NCBI GenBank assembly: GCA_040880205.1
Contig: JBBDIU010000072.1
Location: 1 to 27,498 of the forward strand
Direction: 5' to 3'
DNA length: 27,498 nt
From: WACF01 sp040880205
GTDB taxonomy: Bacteria; Pseudomonadota; Gammaproteobacteria; Pseudomonadales; Cellvibrionaceae
This document shows, piece by piece, positions 15,836-23,557 of this stretch. Below the pieces are notes generated by a model. That model saw only the letters and a program-made list of their open reading frames with translations. It made no database searches and was not told where the DNA came from. A program made the translations under genes and the position numbers. The stretch's first letter is position 1, and each line of letters begins with the position of its first letter.

Positions 15836-16834
15836 ATGCTTAACCTTAAAATGCTTACTGCATTAACTTCTATCGCCCTGGTGATCGGGGCCTGCACCGC
15901 GGAGAAGCGTTATGAGCCACCTCGCATGCCCGATGGTACGCCGGATTTGCAGGGTGTATGGACCAACGTCAGCCTGACGCGGCTCATTCGTCCCAGTCGC
16001 TACGAGTCCAACGTCATCACACCTGACGAGGCGCTAGAGATCGAGAAAATGCAGGCGGCTCGCGCCGCGCGCGGCCTGGAGCCCACCGATCCCAACGCAC
16101 CGCCGCCCAGCCAAGGCGCCAGTGTCGGCGGCTATAACTCGTTTTGGGGGGATGCCGGCGACCGCCTGGCGATGATTGATGGGGAATTTCGCACCTCCTG
16201 GATTGTGGATCCCGAGGATGGCCAACTACCCTATACCGAGAAGGGTTTGGCGACCTTCGAAGCGACCCAACACGAGGCACGCAACAATTTTGACGGGCCC
16301 GAAATTCGCCCCATGGCGGAACGCTGCATTGTGGGTTTTGGATCGACAGGTGGTCCGCCCATGATCAACGTGTTGTACAACAACAATTACCAAATCGTCC
16401 AAACCCCGGAAGCGGTGATGATCCTGGCGGAAATGAACCACGATGCCCGCATTATCCGGATGAACGATGAGCACCGACCCGAGAGCATGCGCTCCTGGCT
16501 GGGAGATTCCATTGGCCATTGGGACGGCAACACCCTGGTTATTGAAACCACCCATTTCAACCCCGGGGAGAGCCTGCGTCTCAACTACGACCAATCGTTT
16601 TACCTTTCACCCGATGCGGTAGTCAGTGAGCGTTTAACGCGGATATCCGACACGGAAATCTTTTACGAATTCGAAGTTGAAGATCCGGAGATTTACAAGC
16701 AGCCCTGGCGCGGTGAGATGGTATTTAATGCGGCGGACGAGATTTTTGAATACGCCTGTCACGAAGGGAACTATGCCTTACCGGGCATTCTTGCCGGCGC
16801 GCGCGAAGAGGAGAATGGGCAAGCCGCGGAATAG
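15836..16834 (+). CDS. Lipoprotein of uncharacterised family (paralogue C)
   Basis: A 332-residue predicted lipoprotein with lipobox IGAC (Cys20). It is a close relative of paralogue B over its whole length, including PDLQGVWTNVSLT, TDPNAPPP, GGYNSFWGDAG, RTSWIVDPEDGQLPY, ERCIVGFGSTGGPP, YNNNYQIVQTP, LGDSIGHWDGNTLVIETTHF and YACHEGNYALPGIL. Function is unknown. The core reads GDSIGHWDGN where the others have GDSIGWWEDN or GDSIGWWEDD. A GGGG run just before the ATG supports the start. The ABC-transporter gene begins 84 bases downstream on the same strand with no visible terminator between, so it may be transcribed into the biosynthetic cluster. Confidence 0.78.
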   Translation: MLNLKMLTALTSIALVIGACTAEKRYEPPRMPDGTPDLQGVWTNVSLTRLIRPSRYESNVITPDEALEIEKMQAARAARGLEPTDPNAPPPSQGASVGGYNSFWGDAGDRLAMIDGEFRTSWIVDPEDGQLPYTEKGLATFEATQHEARNNFDGPEIRPMAERCIVGFGSTGGPPMINVLYNNNYQIVQTPEAVMILAEMNHDARIIRMNDEHRPESMRSWLGDSIGHWDGNTLVIETTHFNPGESLRLNYDQSFYLSPDAVVSERLTRISDTEIFYEFEVEDPEIYKQPWRGEMVFNAADEIFEYACHEGNYALPGILAGAREEENGQAAE

Positions 16835-16917
16835 AGCCTGAAACCAGCGGCTTGCAGGCTGCTGTAGAGGACGGAACCGTTGATTTTCGGTGCAATGCGA
16901 ATGCCTGGCTTTGACTT

Positions 16918-17865
16918 ATGAATGCAGTTGGCGACTCCGAATACGCGATAACGGTCCGCAATCTTGGCTATCAGTACGAGCGCAGCACCGAGCCGGCGCT
17001 GTTCGACGTCAGCCTGCAAGTGCGGCCCGGTGAATGCTTCGGTTTGCTCGGGCCAAACGGCGCGGGCAAAACAACCCTGCTGTCTATTTTAACCGGTATG
17101 TTACCTATCCAGGTGGGCGAAGTGGCCGTGGCCGGGCACCCTCTCTCGCAACGCCTGGCCGTGCAACGATTAAGCGCCATCGTACCCCAGGATTTCGCGT
17201 TTTATCCCGCCCTCACTGGCCTGGAAAATTTGAATTTCTTTGCCGGCCTGTACGGATTGCAGGGAAGTGCGAAACAAGCCCGCGTGGCACAAGCCGCCGT
17301 CACCTGCCGCTTGGATGATGTGCTCAATAAACCGGCGGAAACCTATTCCGGTGGTATTAAAAGGCGCCTGAATCTCGCCATCGGCCTGCTCAACAACCCG
17401 AAAATTCTCTACCTGGATGAGCCCACCGTGGGCATTGATGCCCAGTCGCGCAAATTCATCCTTGAGGCAATCAAAGCTCTGAAATCGGAGGGTATGACCA
17501 TTGTTTATACTTCCCATTACATGGAGGAAGTACAGGCAATCTGCGACGAGTTGGCCATCATAGATCACGGCAAAATGGTGCTGCGGAGCAATCTGGCCGC
17601 GCTGCTGAACGAACAGGAATTATTGCTCGATGTGGCGCTGCGGGAAGAGCCCAGCCCCCAGCAAATTGCCAACCTTGCCCATCTGGGGCGCTGTGAAGTG
17701 ACGGGGATGCGTTTAAAACTGCGTCTGACGTCCTCGGATATTGGATTGGAAACACTTTTACGGGAGTTGAAATCCGCGGGCTTGGCAACGCGCCAGATCC
17801 AGTACGGCATGAACCGTTTGGAAGATATCTATCTTTCCATTACCAATGATGAATTGCGGGAATAA
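16918..17865 (+). CDS. ABC transporter ATP-binding protein (ABC-2 exporter type)
   Basis: A 315-residue ATPase subunit. Walker A GPNGAGKTT (45-53), Q-loop Gln91, signature YSGG (143-146), Walker B LYLDEP (164-169) and H-loop His200 are all intact. The C-terminal 90 residues resemble the extension seen in drug and polysaccharide exporters of the CcmA/NatA type. The permease gene starts 11 bases after its stop, so the two form one transporter. Gene order places it at the head of the plus-strand arm of the condensing-enzyme cluster, and export of the cluster product is the natural inference. No clear ribosome-binding site precedes the ATG. Confidence 0.93.
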   Translation: MNAVGDSEYAITVRNLGYQYERSTEPALFDVSLQVRPGECFGLLGPNGAGKTTLLSILTGMLPIQVGEVAVAGHPLSQRLAVQRLSAIVPQDFAFYPALTGLENLNFFAGLYGLQGSAKQARVAQAAVTCRLDDVLNKPAETYSGGIKRRLNLAIGLLNNPKILYLDEPTVGIDAQSRKFILEAIKALKSEGMTIVYTSHYMEEVQAICDELAIIDHGKMVLRSNLAALLNEQELLLDVALREEPSPQQIANLAHLGRCEVTGMRLKLRLTSSDIGLETLLRELKSAGLATRQIQYGMNRLEDIYLSITNDELRE

Positions 17866-17876
17866 GAAGAAGCATT

Positions 17877-19064
17877 TTGACCAGTCTCCTCGCTGTTTTA
17901 CACAAAGAATTTCTCCTGCTGTTTCGCGACTTGCATGGCCTGTTGCTGATGTTTGCCATGCCGGTGGCCTTTATCGTGATTATGTCGCTGGCCATGCAAC
18001 AAAATTTTGCCGCATTGGGTGGCGCCAAGCTCGAAGTGATCGTGCATGATCATGCGGCCAATAGCGACTCGGCGATCTTGATGGAAAATCTATCCAAGGG
18101 TGGCGCCTTTGAATTTATTTCCCACCCGGACGAGACCGCTGCCGAACTCGCGGCGCGAGTCCGCCGCGACGAAGCCGCTTTTCTGCTAACCGTCACTGCT
18201 TTACCTGAAACCGACGACGCGGGCAATACGCTCGCCACGCGGTTGTTGGTGGCGCCCGGCGTCAACAAGCAGACGGAAGCCATTTTCGCAGCCGCCATGC
18301 GGGAAATATTGCGCGGCCTGAAAGTGGAAAAAATGTTGGCGGAATTCGAGGATTCCCTGGGTGGTGGCGATGAATCGCTTGAAGAGCTCGCTGCTGTGCT
18401 TCTCGAAGTCGATTACGCCTATGAAAGCGGACAACAACAACCCCCGACAGCGGTACAACAAAACGTGCCGGCATGGCTGGTGTTCGCCATGTTCTTCGTG
18501 GTGGTGCCACTTTCCAACACGCTGATAAAAGAACGTCAGTTCGGTACCTTGCGGCGGCTGCGGACCATTGCGGTTTCACCGATTTATCTGGTCTTGGGCA
18601 AGCTCATCCCTTATTTTTTTATCATGCAGCTCCAGGTAGCCTGTATGCTGGCGGTTGGCGTGTTCCTGATCCCGCTGTTGGGCGGTGACAGTCTCGCGCT
18701 GGGCTCCTCCTGGGCGGGTCTGTTGTTGATGGCCGCGACGGTCAGCATTGCCGCCCTGGGCTATGCTGTGTTCATCGCCGCGATTGCCCGTACCACCGAG
18801 CAGGCAACGACCCTGGGCGGGGCGGGCAATATTATTCTTGCGGCGCTGGGTGGTATCATGGTGCCCCGGTTTTTGATGCCGCCGGTCATGCAGGAAATTG
18901 GGCAGTTATCGCCAATGTGCTGGGGGCTCGAAGGTTTTCTGGATATTCTGCTCCGCAATGGTGGGCTTGCCTTGGTGTGGCCCAAGGCGCTCGGTTTAAC
19001 GGTATTTGGGGTTGCGCTCACGATCATGGCGCTGCATGTAATGCAGCGGGCTCGTCAGGTATAG
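17877..19064 (+). CDS. ABC-2 type transporter permease
   Basis: A 395-residue inner-membrane subunit partnering the ATPase just upstream. One membrane helix lies at about 20-40, then an extracytoplasmic domain of about 155 residues (45-198), then five hydrophobic segments (about 199-218, 236-268, 273-303, 313-336, 364-389). This is the layout of YhhJ/YadH-like ABC-2 permeases. The start is a TTG at 17877, preceded by a purine-rich AAGAAGAAG tract; no ATG is available near the N-terminal helix. Substrate is unknown; the neighbours suggest a lipidic polyketide. Confidence 0.88.
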   Translation: MTSLLAVLHKEFLLLFRDLHGLLLMFAMPVAFIVIMSLAMQQNFAALGGAKLEVIVHDHAANSDSAILMENLSKGGAFEFISHPDETAAELAARVRRDEAAFLLTVTALPETDDAGNTLATRLLVAPGVNKQTEAIFAAAMREILRGLKVEKMLAEFEDSLGGGDESLEELAAVLLEVDYAYESGQQQPPTAVQQNVPAWLVFAMFFVVVPLSNTLIKERQFGTLRRLRTIAVSPIYLVLGKLIPYFFIMQLQVACMLAVGVFLIPLLGGDSLALGSSWAGLLLMAATVSIAALGYAVFIAAIARTTEQATTLGGAGNIILAALGGIMVPRFLMPPVMQEIGQLSPMCWGLEGFLDILLRNGGLALVWPKALGLTVFGVALTIMALHVMQRARQV

Positions 19065-19082
19065 CGAAAAGAGGGCTTTTCG
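19065..19082. terminator. Small hairpin after the permease gene
   Basis: CGAAAAG-AGGG-CTTTTCG is a perfect 7-bp stem starting at the base after the permease stop codon. It has no T tract of its own. It could be a weak terminator or attenuator, or an mRNA-end stabiliser that sets transporter levels apart from those of the ACP/KS genes. Confidence 0.45.
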
Positions 19083-19110
19083 TGAAATAAACCCGAGGCC
19101 AAGTTTGGCA

Positions 19111-19185
19111 AGACAAGGTTAGCGACAAGACACAGGTTTAGCGACGAGACTAGGGTATACAGACAAAAGGTTTAGCGAGATTGAC
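19111..19185 (+). repeat. Imperfect tandem repeats just upstream of the ACP gene
   Basis: Four units begin with AGAC at 19111, 19128, 19147 and 19161. Three of them continue as (A)AGGTTTAGCGA. The clearest copies are 19116-19131, 19134-19150 and 19168-19185. The array ends at the ACP start region. It could be a regulator-binding array or a tandem expansion in the leader. Units are too short and unspaced for a CRISPR. Confidence 0.7.
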
Positions 19186-19189
19186 GTTG

Positions 19190-19477
19190 ATGGATAGTGT
19201 GGAACTAAAAACCATTCTCAAAAAAATGATTATTGAAGAGTGTGATAAAGATCTTGCGGTTGCCGATATCGACGACGATGTGCAGTTGATTGGTGGCGAG
19301 CTCGATCTGGATTCATTGGATGCGCTACAGATTTCCATGTGGGTGCAAAAAAATTATGGCATTCGTATTGAGAACGGGCCCGCCGCCCGCAGTGCCTTGC
19401 GCTCCGTCAACAGCCTGGCGGAGTTGATCACCGCCGAGCTCGCATCCCAAGCGGAAACAGCGGCTAATCGCCAATGA
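19190..19477 (+). CDS. Acyl carrier protein
   Basis: A 95-residue phosphopantetheine-binding protein. The attachment motif is LDLDSLDALQI with Ser42, and the surrounding helices follow the ACP pattern (DDDVQLIGGELDLDSLDALQ, WVQKNYGIRI). It should carry acyl intermediates on a phosphopantetheine arm. Its stop overlaps the ketosynthase start in ATGA, indicating translational coupling, so it is most likely the dedicated carrier of this cluster (DarC-like in role). The ATG at 19190 was preferred to the TTG at 19181 because the latter only adds three residues. Its leader carries the tandem repeats. Confidence 0.93.
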   Translation: MDSVELKTILKKMIIEECDKDLAVADIDDDVQLIGGELDLDSLDALQISMWVQKNYGIRIENGPAARSALRSVNSLAELITAELASQAETAANRQ

Positions 19478-20634
19478 GTTCGGCGATCTTTCTCGGTTCC
19501 GGTCTGCACACGGCCCTGGGCGTTAATGTTGCTGACTGCGTGGCAGCGTTGCGCGGGGCTCCTCCGCAACCCGGTTTCGTATCATGCAGCATGGACGCGG
19601 GCGCCGAAGCCATTCCTTATTTTCTTCTATCCGGTCTGCCCGCCGATGAACCCGGGGCGCGACTTGACGAGGTGGTATTCGAAGTTATTCAACAGGCTTT
19701 GGATGCTGCCGGGCTGAGCCCTTCGCAACGCGAGAGCCTGGCCTTGTTTGTCGGTTCGTCGTCCTTCGAAATCGCGGGGGAAGAGTACCGCTATCGTCAA
19801 GCCCTGAACCAAAGCAGCTCGGCCATACCCTTGGCCGAATGCGGAATGGCGAATTTGGCGGAACGGGTACGGTCGACACTCGGCCTACGTGGTGAGGACT
19901 ACACCTTTAACACGGCCTGTACCTCGAGCGCCAATGCGCTGTGGTATGCCGGCAAACTCATCGAGCAAGATGTTATCGAACACGCGCTGATCCTGGCGGT
20001 GGAATTTGTCAACAATACTACGACCTACGGTTTCCAAGGACTCCAATTACTGAGTCCCACCACCATGCGCCCTTTTGATGGCGAGCGAAATGGACTGGTC
20101 TTGGGGGAAAGTTGTGCGGCGATGGTGCTGGGTAAGTCCTCCGGATCGGAAGGTTTTCATCTGCGCGGTGGCGCCAACCTGTGTGACACTTACAGCATGT
20201 CCACCACCCGGGAGGACGGCTCCGCGGTGGTGGATGTCTTGCGTCGGGCACTGGCCAGCTCGCGACTGACGCCCGATGCCATTCGCGCCATTAAATGCCA
20301 CGGGACCGCGACTATTACCGGTGATGCAGCAGAGGCGCGCGGTATGCTGACCACCTTTGATCAGTTGCCACCTTGCACCAGCTTAAAACCGTTTGTTGGC
20401 CATACCTTGGGCGCTTGTGGGCTAACGGAACTGATTCTGTTTTGCGAGGCGGTGAAGGCGGGGTTTTTGCCGGGAACGGAGGGGATCGCCGCTGATACGG
20501 ACGGTGTCGGCTTCGCGCTGAATCAAAGACCAATGCCAGTGGTTCCCGGACATTTCATGCTCAATTATTTCGGGTTCGGCGGCAACAACACTTCTTTGAT
20601 TGTCAGCAATATGGCCGACGGGGTCGACTCGTGA
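19474..20634 (+). CDS. Beta-ketoacyl-ACP synthase (FabF/KS-alpha-like)
   Basis: A 386-residue condensing enzyme that extends an ACP-bound acyl chain. The catalytic triad is visible: Cys149 in FNTACTSSANA, His276 in KCHGTAT and His310 in FVGHTLGACG, with the glycine-rich end NYFGFGGNN. It is somewhat shorter than FabF (about 410 residues). It overlaps the ACP gene upstream by 4 bases and the KS-like gene downstream by 4 bases (GTGA). That is the tight coupling expected for a KS/chain-length-factor pair with its carrier. Similar KS proteins occur in aryl-polyene and related clusters. Confidence 0.93.
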   Translation: MSSAIFLGSGLHTALGVNVADCVAALRGAPPQPGFVSCSMDAGAEAIPYFLLSGLPADEPGARLDEVVFEVIQQALDAAGLSPSQRESLALFVGSSSFEIAGEEYRYRQALNQSSSAIPLAECGMANLAERVRSTLGLRGEDYTFNTACTSSANALWYAGKLIEQDVIEHALILAVEFVNNTTTYGFQGLQLLSPTTMRPFDGERNGLVLGESCAAMVLGKSSGSEGFHLRGGANLCDTYSMSTTREDGSAVVDVLRRALASSRLTPDAIRAIKCHGTATITGDAAEARGMLTTFDQLPPCTSLKPFVGHTLGACGLTELILFCEAVKAGFLPGTEGIAADTDGVGFALNQRPMPVVPGHFMLNYFGFGGNNTSLIVSNMADGVDS

Positions 20635-21515
20635 GCTTGAAGATCTTAGCGATTGCCAGTTACTGTGAGCCTATTGCGTCCGACGGTGCACTCCCTGAAT
20701 TGAAAGAAATGGTCAAGATCTCCACCGGCGTGGTGGTTCGCCGGGTGACGCGCTTTGTCCAATTGGCATTAATCGGTGCCGGCCGTTGCTGCGAAAACGT
20801 CGAAGTTGCGCCGGATACGGGCGTTTATTTTTCTTCCTGCCGGGGCGATACAGAGGTCACGGCATCCTTGCTGGAAGATTTAATCAGTCGAAAGGAGTTG
20901 CCCAGTCCGGTGACTTTCGTCAACTCCGTTAGTAACGCGGCGTGTTTTCACGTCGCGCGTGCGCTGGGTTTGCACGATCGCAACAACTTTGTCACTAATC
21001 GCTTCGATCCCATTGTAGCCGCCTTGACAACGGCTTATGTTGACATCACGCGTGGAGAAATTGCCACGGCTTTGGTGGGTAGTGTGGATAGCGCATCCGC
21101 GCCTTTGGCACGTCATCGGCAACGACTTCAGGTGAATACAAGCACCGTGATCGGGGAGGGCAGTCATTGGATGTTGGTTGCGTCGCCATCCGATCCTCGA
21201 AAAGGGATTGGAACGATTCCCGGGGCGCACAATTTTTCTGGCTGGGAGCAACTGCAAGCGTGGTTGGTCGGAACAGGAGACTACGGGAACTGGTTGTTGG
21301 CACCCGGCCAGCATTTGTCGGAAACCGATGCAAACAGAATAGCCGAGTTGATTGGCACAACCGCGTGTTTCGACTACAGCCGTAATCTGCCCTATTACGA
21401 CAGCCAAACCGGCGCCGCTATTGAGCAATTCATCCGGGAAAGAAATGAACCGGGAATGTTGCACGTCAACAGTGATCCTGCGGGGCGTTACAGCGTGGTC
21501 TTGGTAGAGCGGTAG
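20631..21515 (+). CDS. Ketosynthase-like protein (chain-length-factor-like)
   Basis: A 294-residue protein resembling the N-terminal half of a ketosynthase. The region FVNSVSNAACFHVARALGL (96-114) sits where the KS active-site loop would be, and VGSVDSASAPLA (149-160) matches the following strand. A canonical TACSS nucleophile motif is absent and no downstream HGT or GHTLG motifs exist. It is therefore probably non-condensing, like the KS-like partners in aryl-polyene clusters. Cys105 is present but offset. The GTG start overlaps the KS stop. It probably forms a heterodimer with the KS and sets chain length. It is the last gene of the plus-strand arm. Confidence 0.8.
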   Translation: MSLKILAIASYCEPIASDGALPELKEMVKISTGVVVRRVTRFVQLALIGAGRCCENVEVAPDTGVYFSSCRGDTEVTASLLEDLISRKELPSPVTFVNSVSNAACFHVARALGLHDRNNFVTNRFDPIVAALTTAYVDITRGEIATALVGSVDSASAPLARHRQRLQVNTSTVIGEGSHWMLVASPSDPRKGIGTIPGAHNFSGWEQLQAWLVGTGDYGNWLLAPGQHLSETDANRIAELIGTTACFDYSRNLPYYDSQTGAAIEQFIRERNEPGMLHVNSDPAGRYSVVLVER

Positions 21516-22030
21516 CGGAGCATGATGTAGGTTTTTTGGGTATTCTGGTAAAGATAGTTCGGGTAATGAGAGGACAATGTAAGTTTGGGTGTCGGACAGG
21601 CATTCGGCATTCACTGCTGTGACAAATCGGCAGGAAAGTCGATTTGCACAGCGAACGCTGCCCGAAGGGCGAGCCACAGGGAAGTGGCAAGTGATTCGCC
21701 GTGAACCCTTCCCTGGGGGCTCGTCGCCAGCTTCCCTGCTGTCGACGGTCACAGCAGCAAATACCGAATACCTGTCTTCACGGTTCGGTGCCGTAACCAG
21801 CAGTCAACCAACGAGGGTGACGGAAAGCAACGGTAGGAGTTTGGTGCTGGGGTTGGTCTTTCGGAACCGTCGATTCAGGGACGAAGCGACGGAGCTACAT
21901 GGACGTATTCATGCGATTCCGAAAGACCAACCCCAGTAGCAAACGGTGGTTTGGCACGGACCTTATATAATAATACTGATTTTCTAGAGCTCGAAATTGT
22001 GTTCGGGTGCTGTCATATTTTGGAGTGCAG
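21516..22030. other. Intergenic region between the two convergent arms of the cluster
   Basis: About 515 bases with no credible gene. Besides the large inverted repeat at 21847-21936 there is an imperfect stem formed by 21670-21684 (CGAGCC-ACA-GGGAAG) and 21708-21723 (CTTCCC-TGGG-GGCTCG). The reading frames that cross this region follow these repeats and have no ribosome-binding sites. Confidence 0.6.
21847..21936. repeat. Large stem-loop with 20-bp perfect arms
   Basis: CTGGGGTTGGTCTTTCGGAA (21847-21866) is the exact reverse complement of 21917-21936. The 50-base loop contains a second perfect 6-bp stem, CCGTCG 21867-21872 / CGACGG 21887-21892, whose loop holds CAGGGAC (TCCCTG on the other strand). 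After it comes GAGCTACATGGACGTATTCATG. I recall similar CTACATGGA-GTATTCA stem-loops scattered in gammaproteobacterial genomes, so this is probably a dispersed palindromic element that also serves as a terminator between the arms. Confidence 0.8.
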
Positions 22031-23089
22031 TTACTTCTTCCAAATCGGCCGCAGCAATTCCCACACCGCCAATTCAGTATCGGCGCAGGTGTTGATAATC
22101 TGACGGAGTTCAGCGGCATCCATCGGGATACGATTGCGCGCCATCTTGCTTGCCACCAGCGCAAATTGCCGCCACTGATCACCGGCTTCGGTCATTTTCG
22201 CCGAAGCTTCTTGCAGTAAATCACGCTGGGTGTGTTGCGCGGCTTCATTCAGGAAAGCGGCATAAATGAAGCGAAAGCCCGCCCCGCCTGTTCCGATCTC
22301 CTCCTGCATGCGCACAATGTGGCTGAGGTAGAGGGGCAGGTATTTATCCTTCTTGCGCGGATCCGCCGCGACTTTAAGCAGATTTTTTCCCAAGTAGCGA
22401 ATGCCGCGCAGGCCAATTACCGGAATCGGCGCTTTTGCCATGATCCGGTAGTTGGCTTTGATTGCTTCAGGAATAACCCGCGCGTAGTCAATTTCCTCGG
22501 GCACGAACTCCGGGTAATAAAGCATGCCTTTGGCGGCCAGCGCGCCCTTGGCGAAGCGGGCTTTTTTTAGATCGTCCCGCGCGCAGCAAACCGCTTGTTC
22601 GAAAACCGGATCGCTGATCGAGTACTCAGTGTCACCACTGTTTTCATGTCGCCCAAATACCAACAAATTGTGCGCATTAAAGTGAAAGCGCATTTCCTCG
22701 GGAAAATAGGGAAGCCAGTACACGCTGGTCTGCAAGCCGACCAGCTTACCCTGGGCCAGAAGTTCGTCGAGGCGCTCCATTCCGGCCTCGGCATCGCGAA
22801 AGGTTTGAAATTTCATTCGCAATCCGATTCGCTTTTGCAAACCCTTGATGATCCAACGCGGGGGCATGCGGTAAGCGATCAAGGGCATGCCGGACAATTT
22901 CACCAGCGGAACGTAGGCAAAGCTCAGTGCATTGGCCAGACCGAAGGCCATGGGCTCGGTGGTGGTCAAGCCATAGTGGGACAGCATGGCCGCCATTACA
23001 CCGCTTTCGCAGTGCGCGGATTGCATGTGCTGAAAGGGAAGGCTGCGGTCGGTAGGGGATGCGGGAGCCGTCGCAAAGGCGTCAGTCAC
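22031..23089 (-). CDS. BtrH-type cysteine acyltransferase (BtrH N-terminal domain plus DUF4872)
   Basis: A 352-residue protein with the BtrH fold, a papain-like domain that in butirosin biosynthesis transfers an acyl group from an ACP to an amine. The likely triad is Cys27 in SAHCESGVMAAML, His140 in HFNAHNLLVFG and Asp160 in YSISDP. Residues about 180-350 match the DUF4872 region that usually follows. The GTG start overlaps the end of the 137-residue gene by 8 bases. It is the last gene of the minus-strand arm. Its presence implies that the ACP-bound product is moved onto an acceptor (amine, hydroxyl or water); the acceptor is unknown. Confidence 0.85.
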   Translation of the reverse strand: MTDAFATAPASPTDRSLPFQHMQSAHCESGVMAAMLSHYGLTTTEPMAFGLANALSFAYVPLVKLSGMPLIAYRMPPRWIIKGLQKRIGLRMKFQTFRDAEAGMERLDELLAQGKLVGLQTSVYWLPYFPEEMRFHFNAHNLLVFGRHENSGDTEYSISDPVFEQAVCCARDDLKKARFAKGALAAKGMLYYPEFVPEEIDYARVIPEAIKANYRIMAKAPIPVIGLRGIRYLGKNLLKVAADPRKKDKYLPLYLSHIVRMQEEIGTGGAGFRFIYAAFLNEAAQHTQRDLLQEASAKMTEAGDQWRQFALVASKMARNRIPMDAAELRQIINTCADTELAVWELLRPIWKK

Positions 23090-23495
23090 TGGGAGGCTTC
23101 TCCGGTAAGCGGGTTAAATCGTGTGGCGCCAGACCCAAGGCGTCGCCATAGCGGGCAAGCATGGAATCCGACAGGCCGGCAAATACCGTCGGTTGGAAGT
23201 GGCGGCGGATTCGCCACTTGAATAAACCGGTGGTCTGGGCGAGCAGCGATAAATCCATGCGGCGGTTGTACATATGGAATTCGAGGGGCGAGGTCTCGCC
23301 ACGATTTCCCCGCTCCCAGGCTGCCAGGCGATCTTGATTGATCGCCGTGATCGCGTCCAGCGTGGCGGCACTTTCCACCTCCCAACCACTGGAGCGAACG
23401 CCGGTGTAATTGCCTTGATCGTCAACCGCGTAAAGGAGCTTATTCTGGCCGGCGTAGGTGGATACCTGGTCCTGGGGCACATCCTGCTTTTTCAT
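23082..23495 (-). CDS. Small conserved-looking protein of unknown function in the cluster
   Basis: A 137-residue soluble protein between the DarB-like and BtrH-like genes, in the same operon: 62 bases after the first and overlapping the second by 8. No signal peptide, membrane helix or known catalytic motif is seen. It opens with NKLLYAVDDQGNYTGVRSSGWEVE and has a basic segment (WRIRRHFQPTVF) followed by LARYGDALGLAPHDLTRLP. It might be a partner or scaffold of the condensing or transfer enzymes. That is only a guess from its coupled position, and I do not assign a family. Confidence 0.8.
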   Translation of the reverse strand: MKKQDVPQDQVSTYAGQNKLLYAVDDQGNYTGVRSSGWEVESAATLDAITAINQDRLAAWERGNRGETSPLEFHMYNRRMDLSLLAQTTGLFKWRIRRHFQPTVFAGLSDSMLARYGDALGLAPHDLTRLPEKPPSD

Positions 23496-23557
23496 GCGGC
23501 GATTCCCTTGGTCAGTGTGTCACGGACAGGGGGGCGACAGTGCTTGTTTGGGGAATG

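Noticed and set aside
19111..19185. CRISPR-like array
   Set aside because: Units are 14-19 bases, imperfect, and directly adjacent with no unique spacers; no cas genes nearby.
21847..21936. Integron attC site or insertion-sequence ends
   Set aside because: No integrase or transposase is nearby, no target-site duplication is evident, and the arms lack the attC core triplets in the expected places.
21589..21939. 116-residue gene between the cluster arms
   Set aside because: It runs through two inverted repeats and ends in the stem; no start signal or recognised domain.
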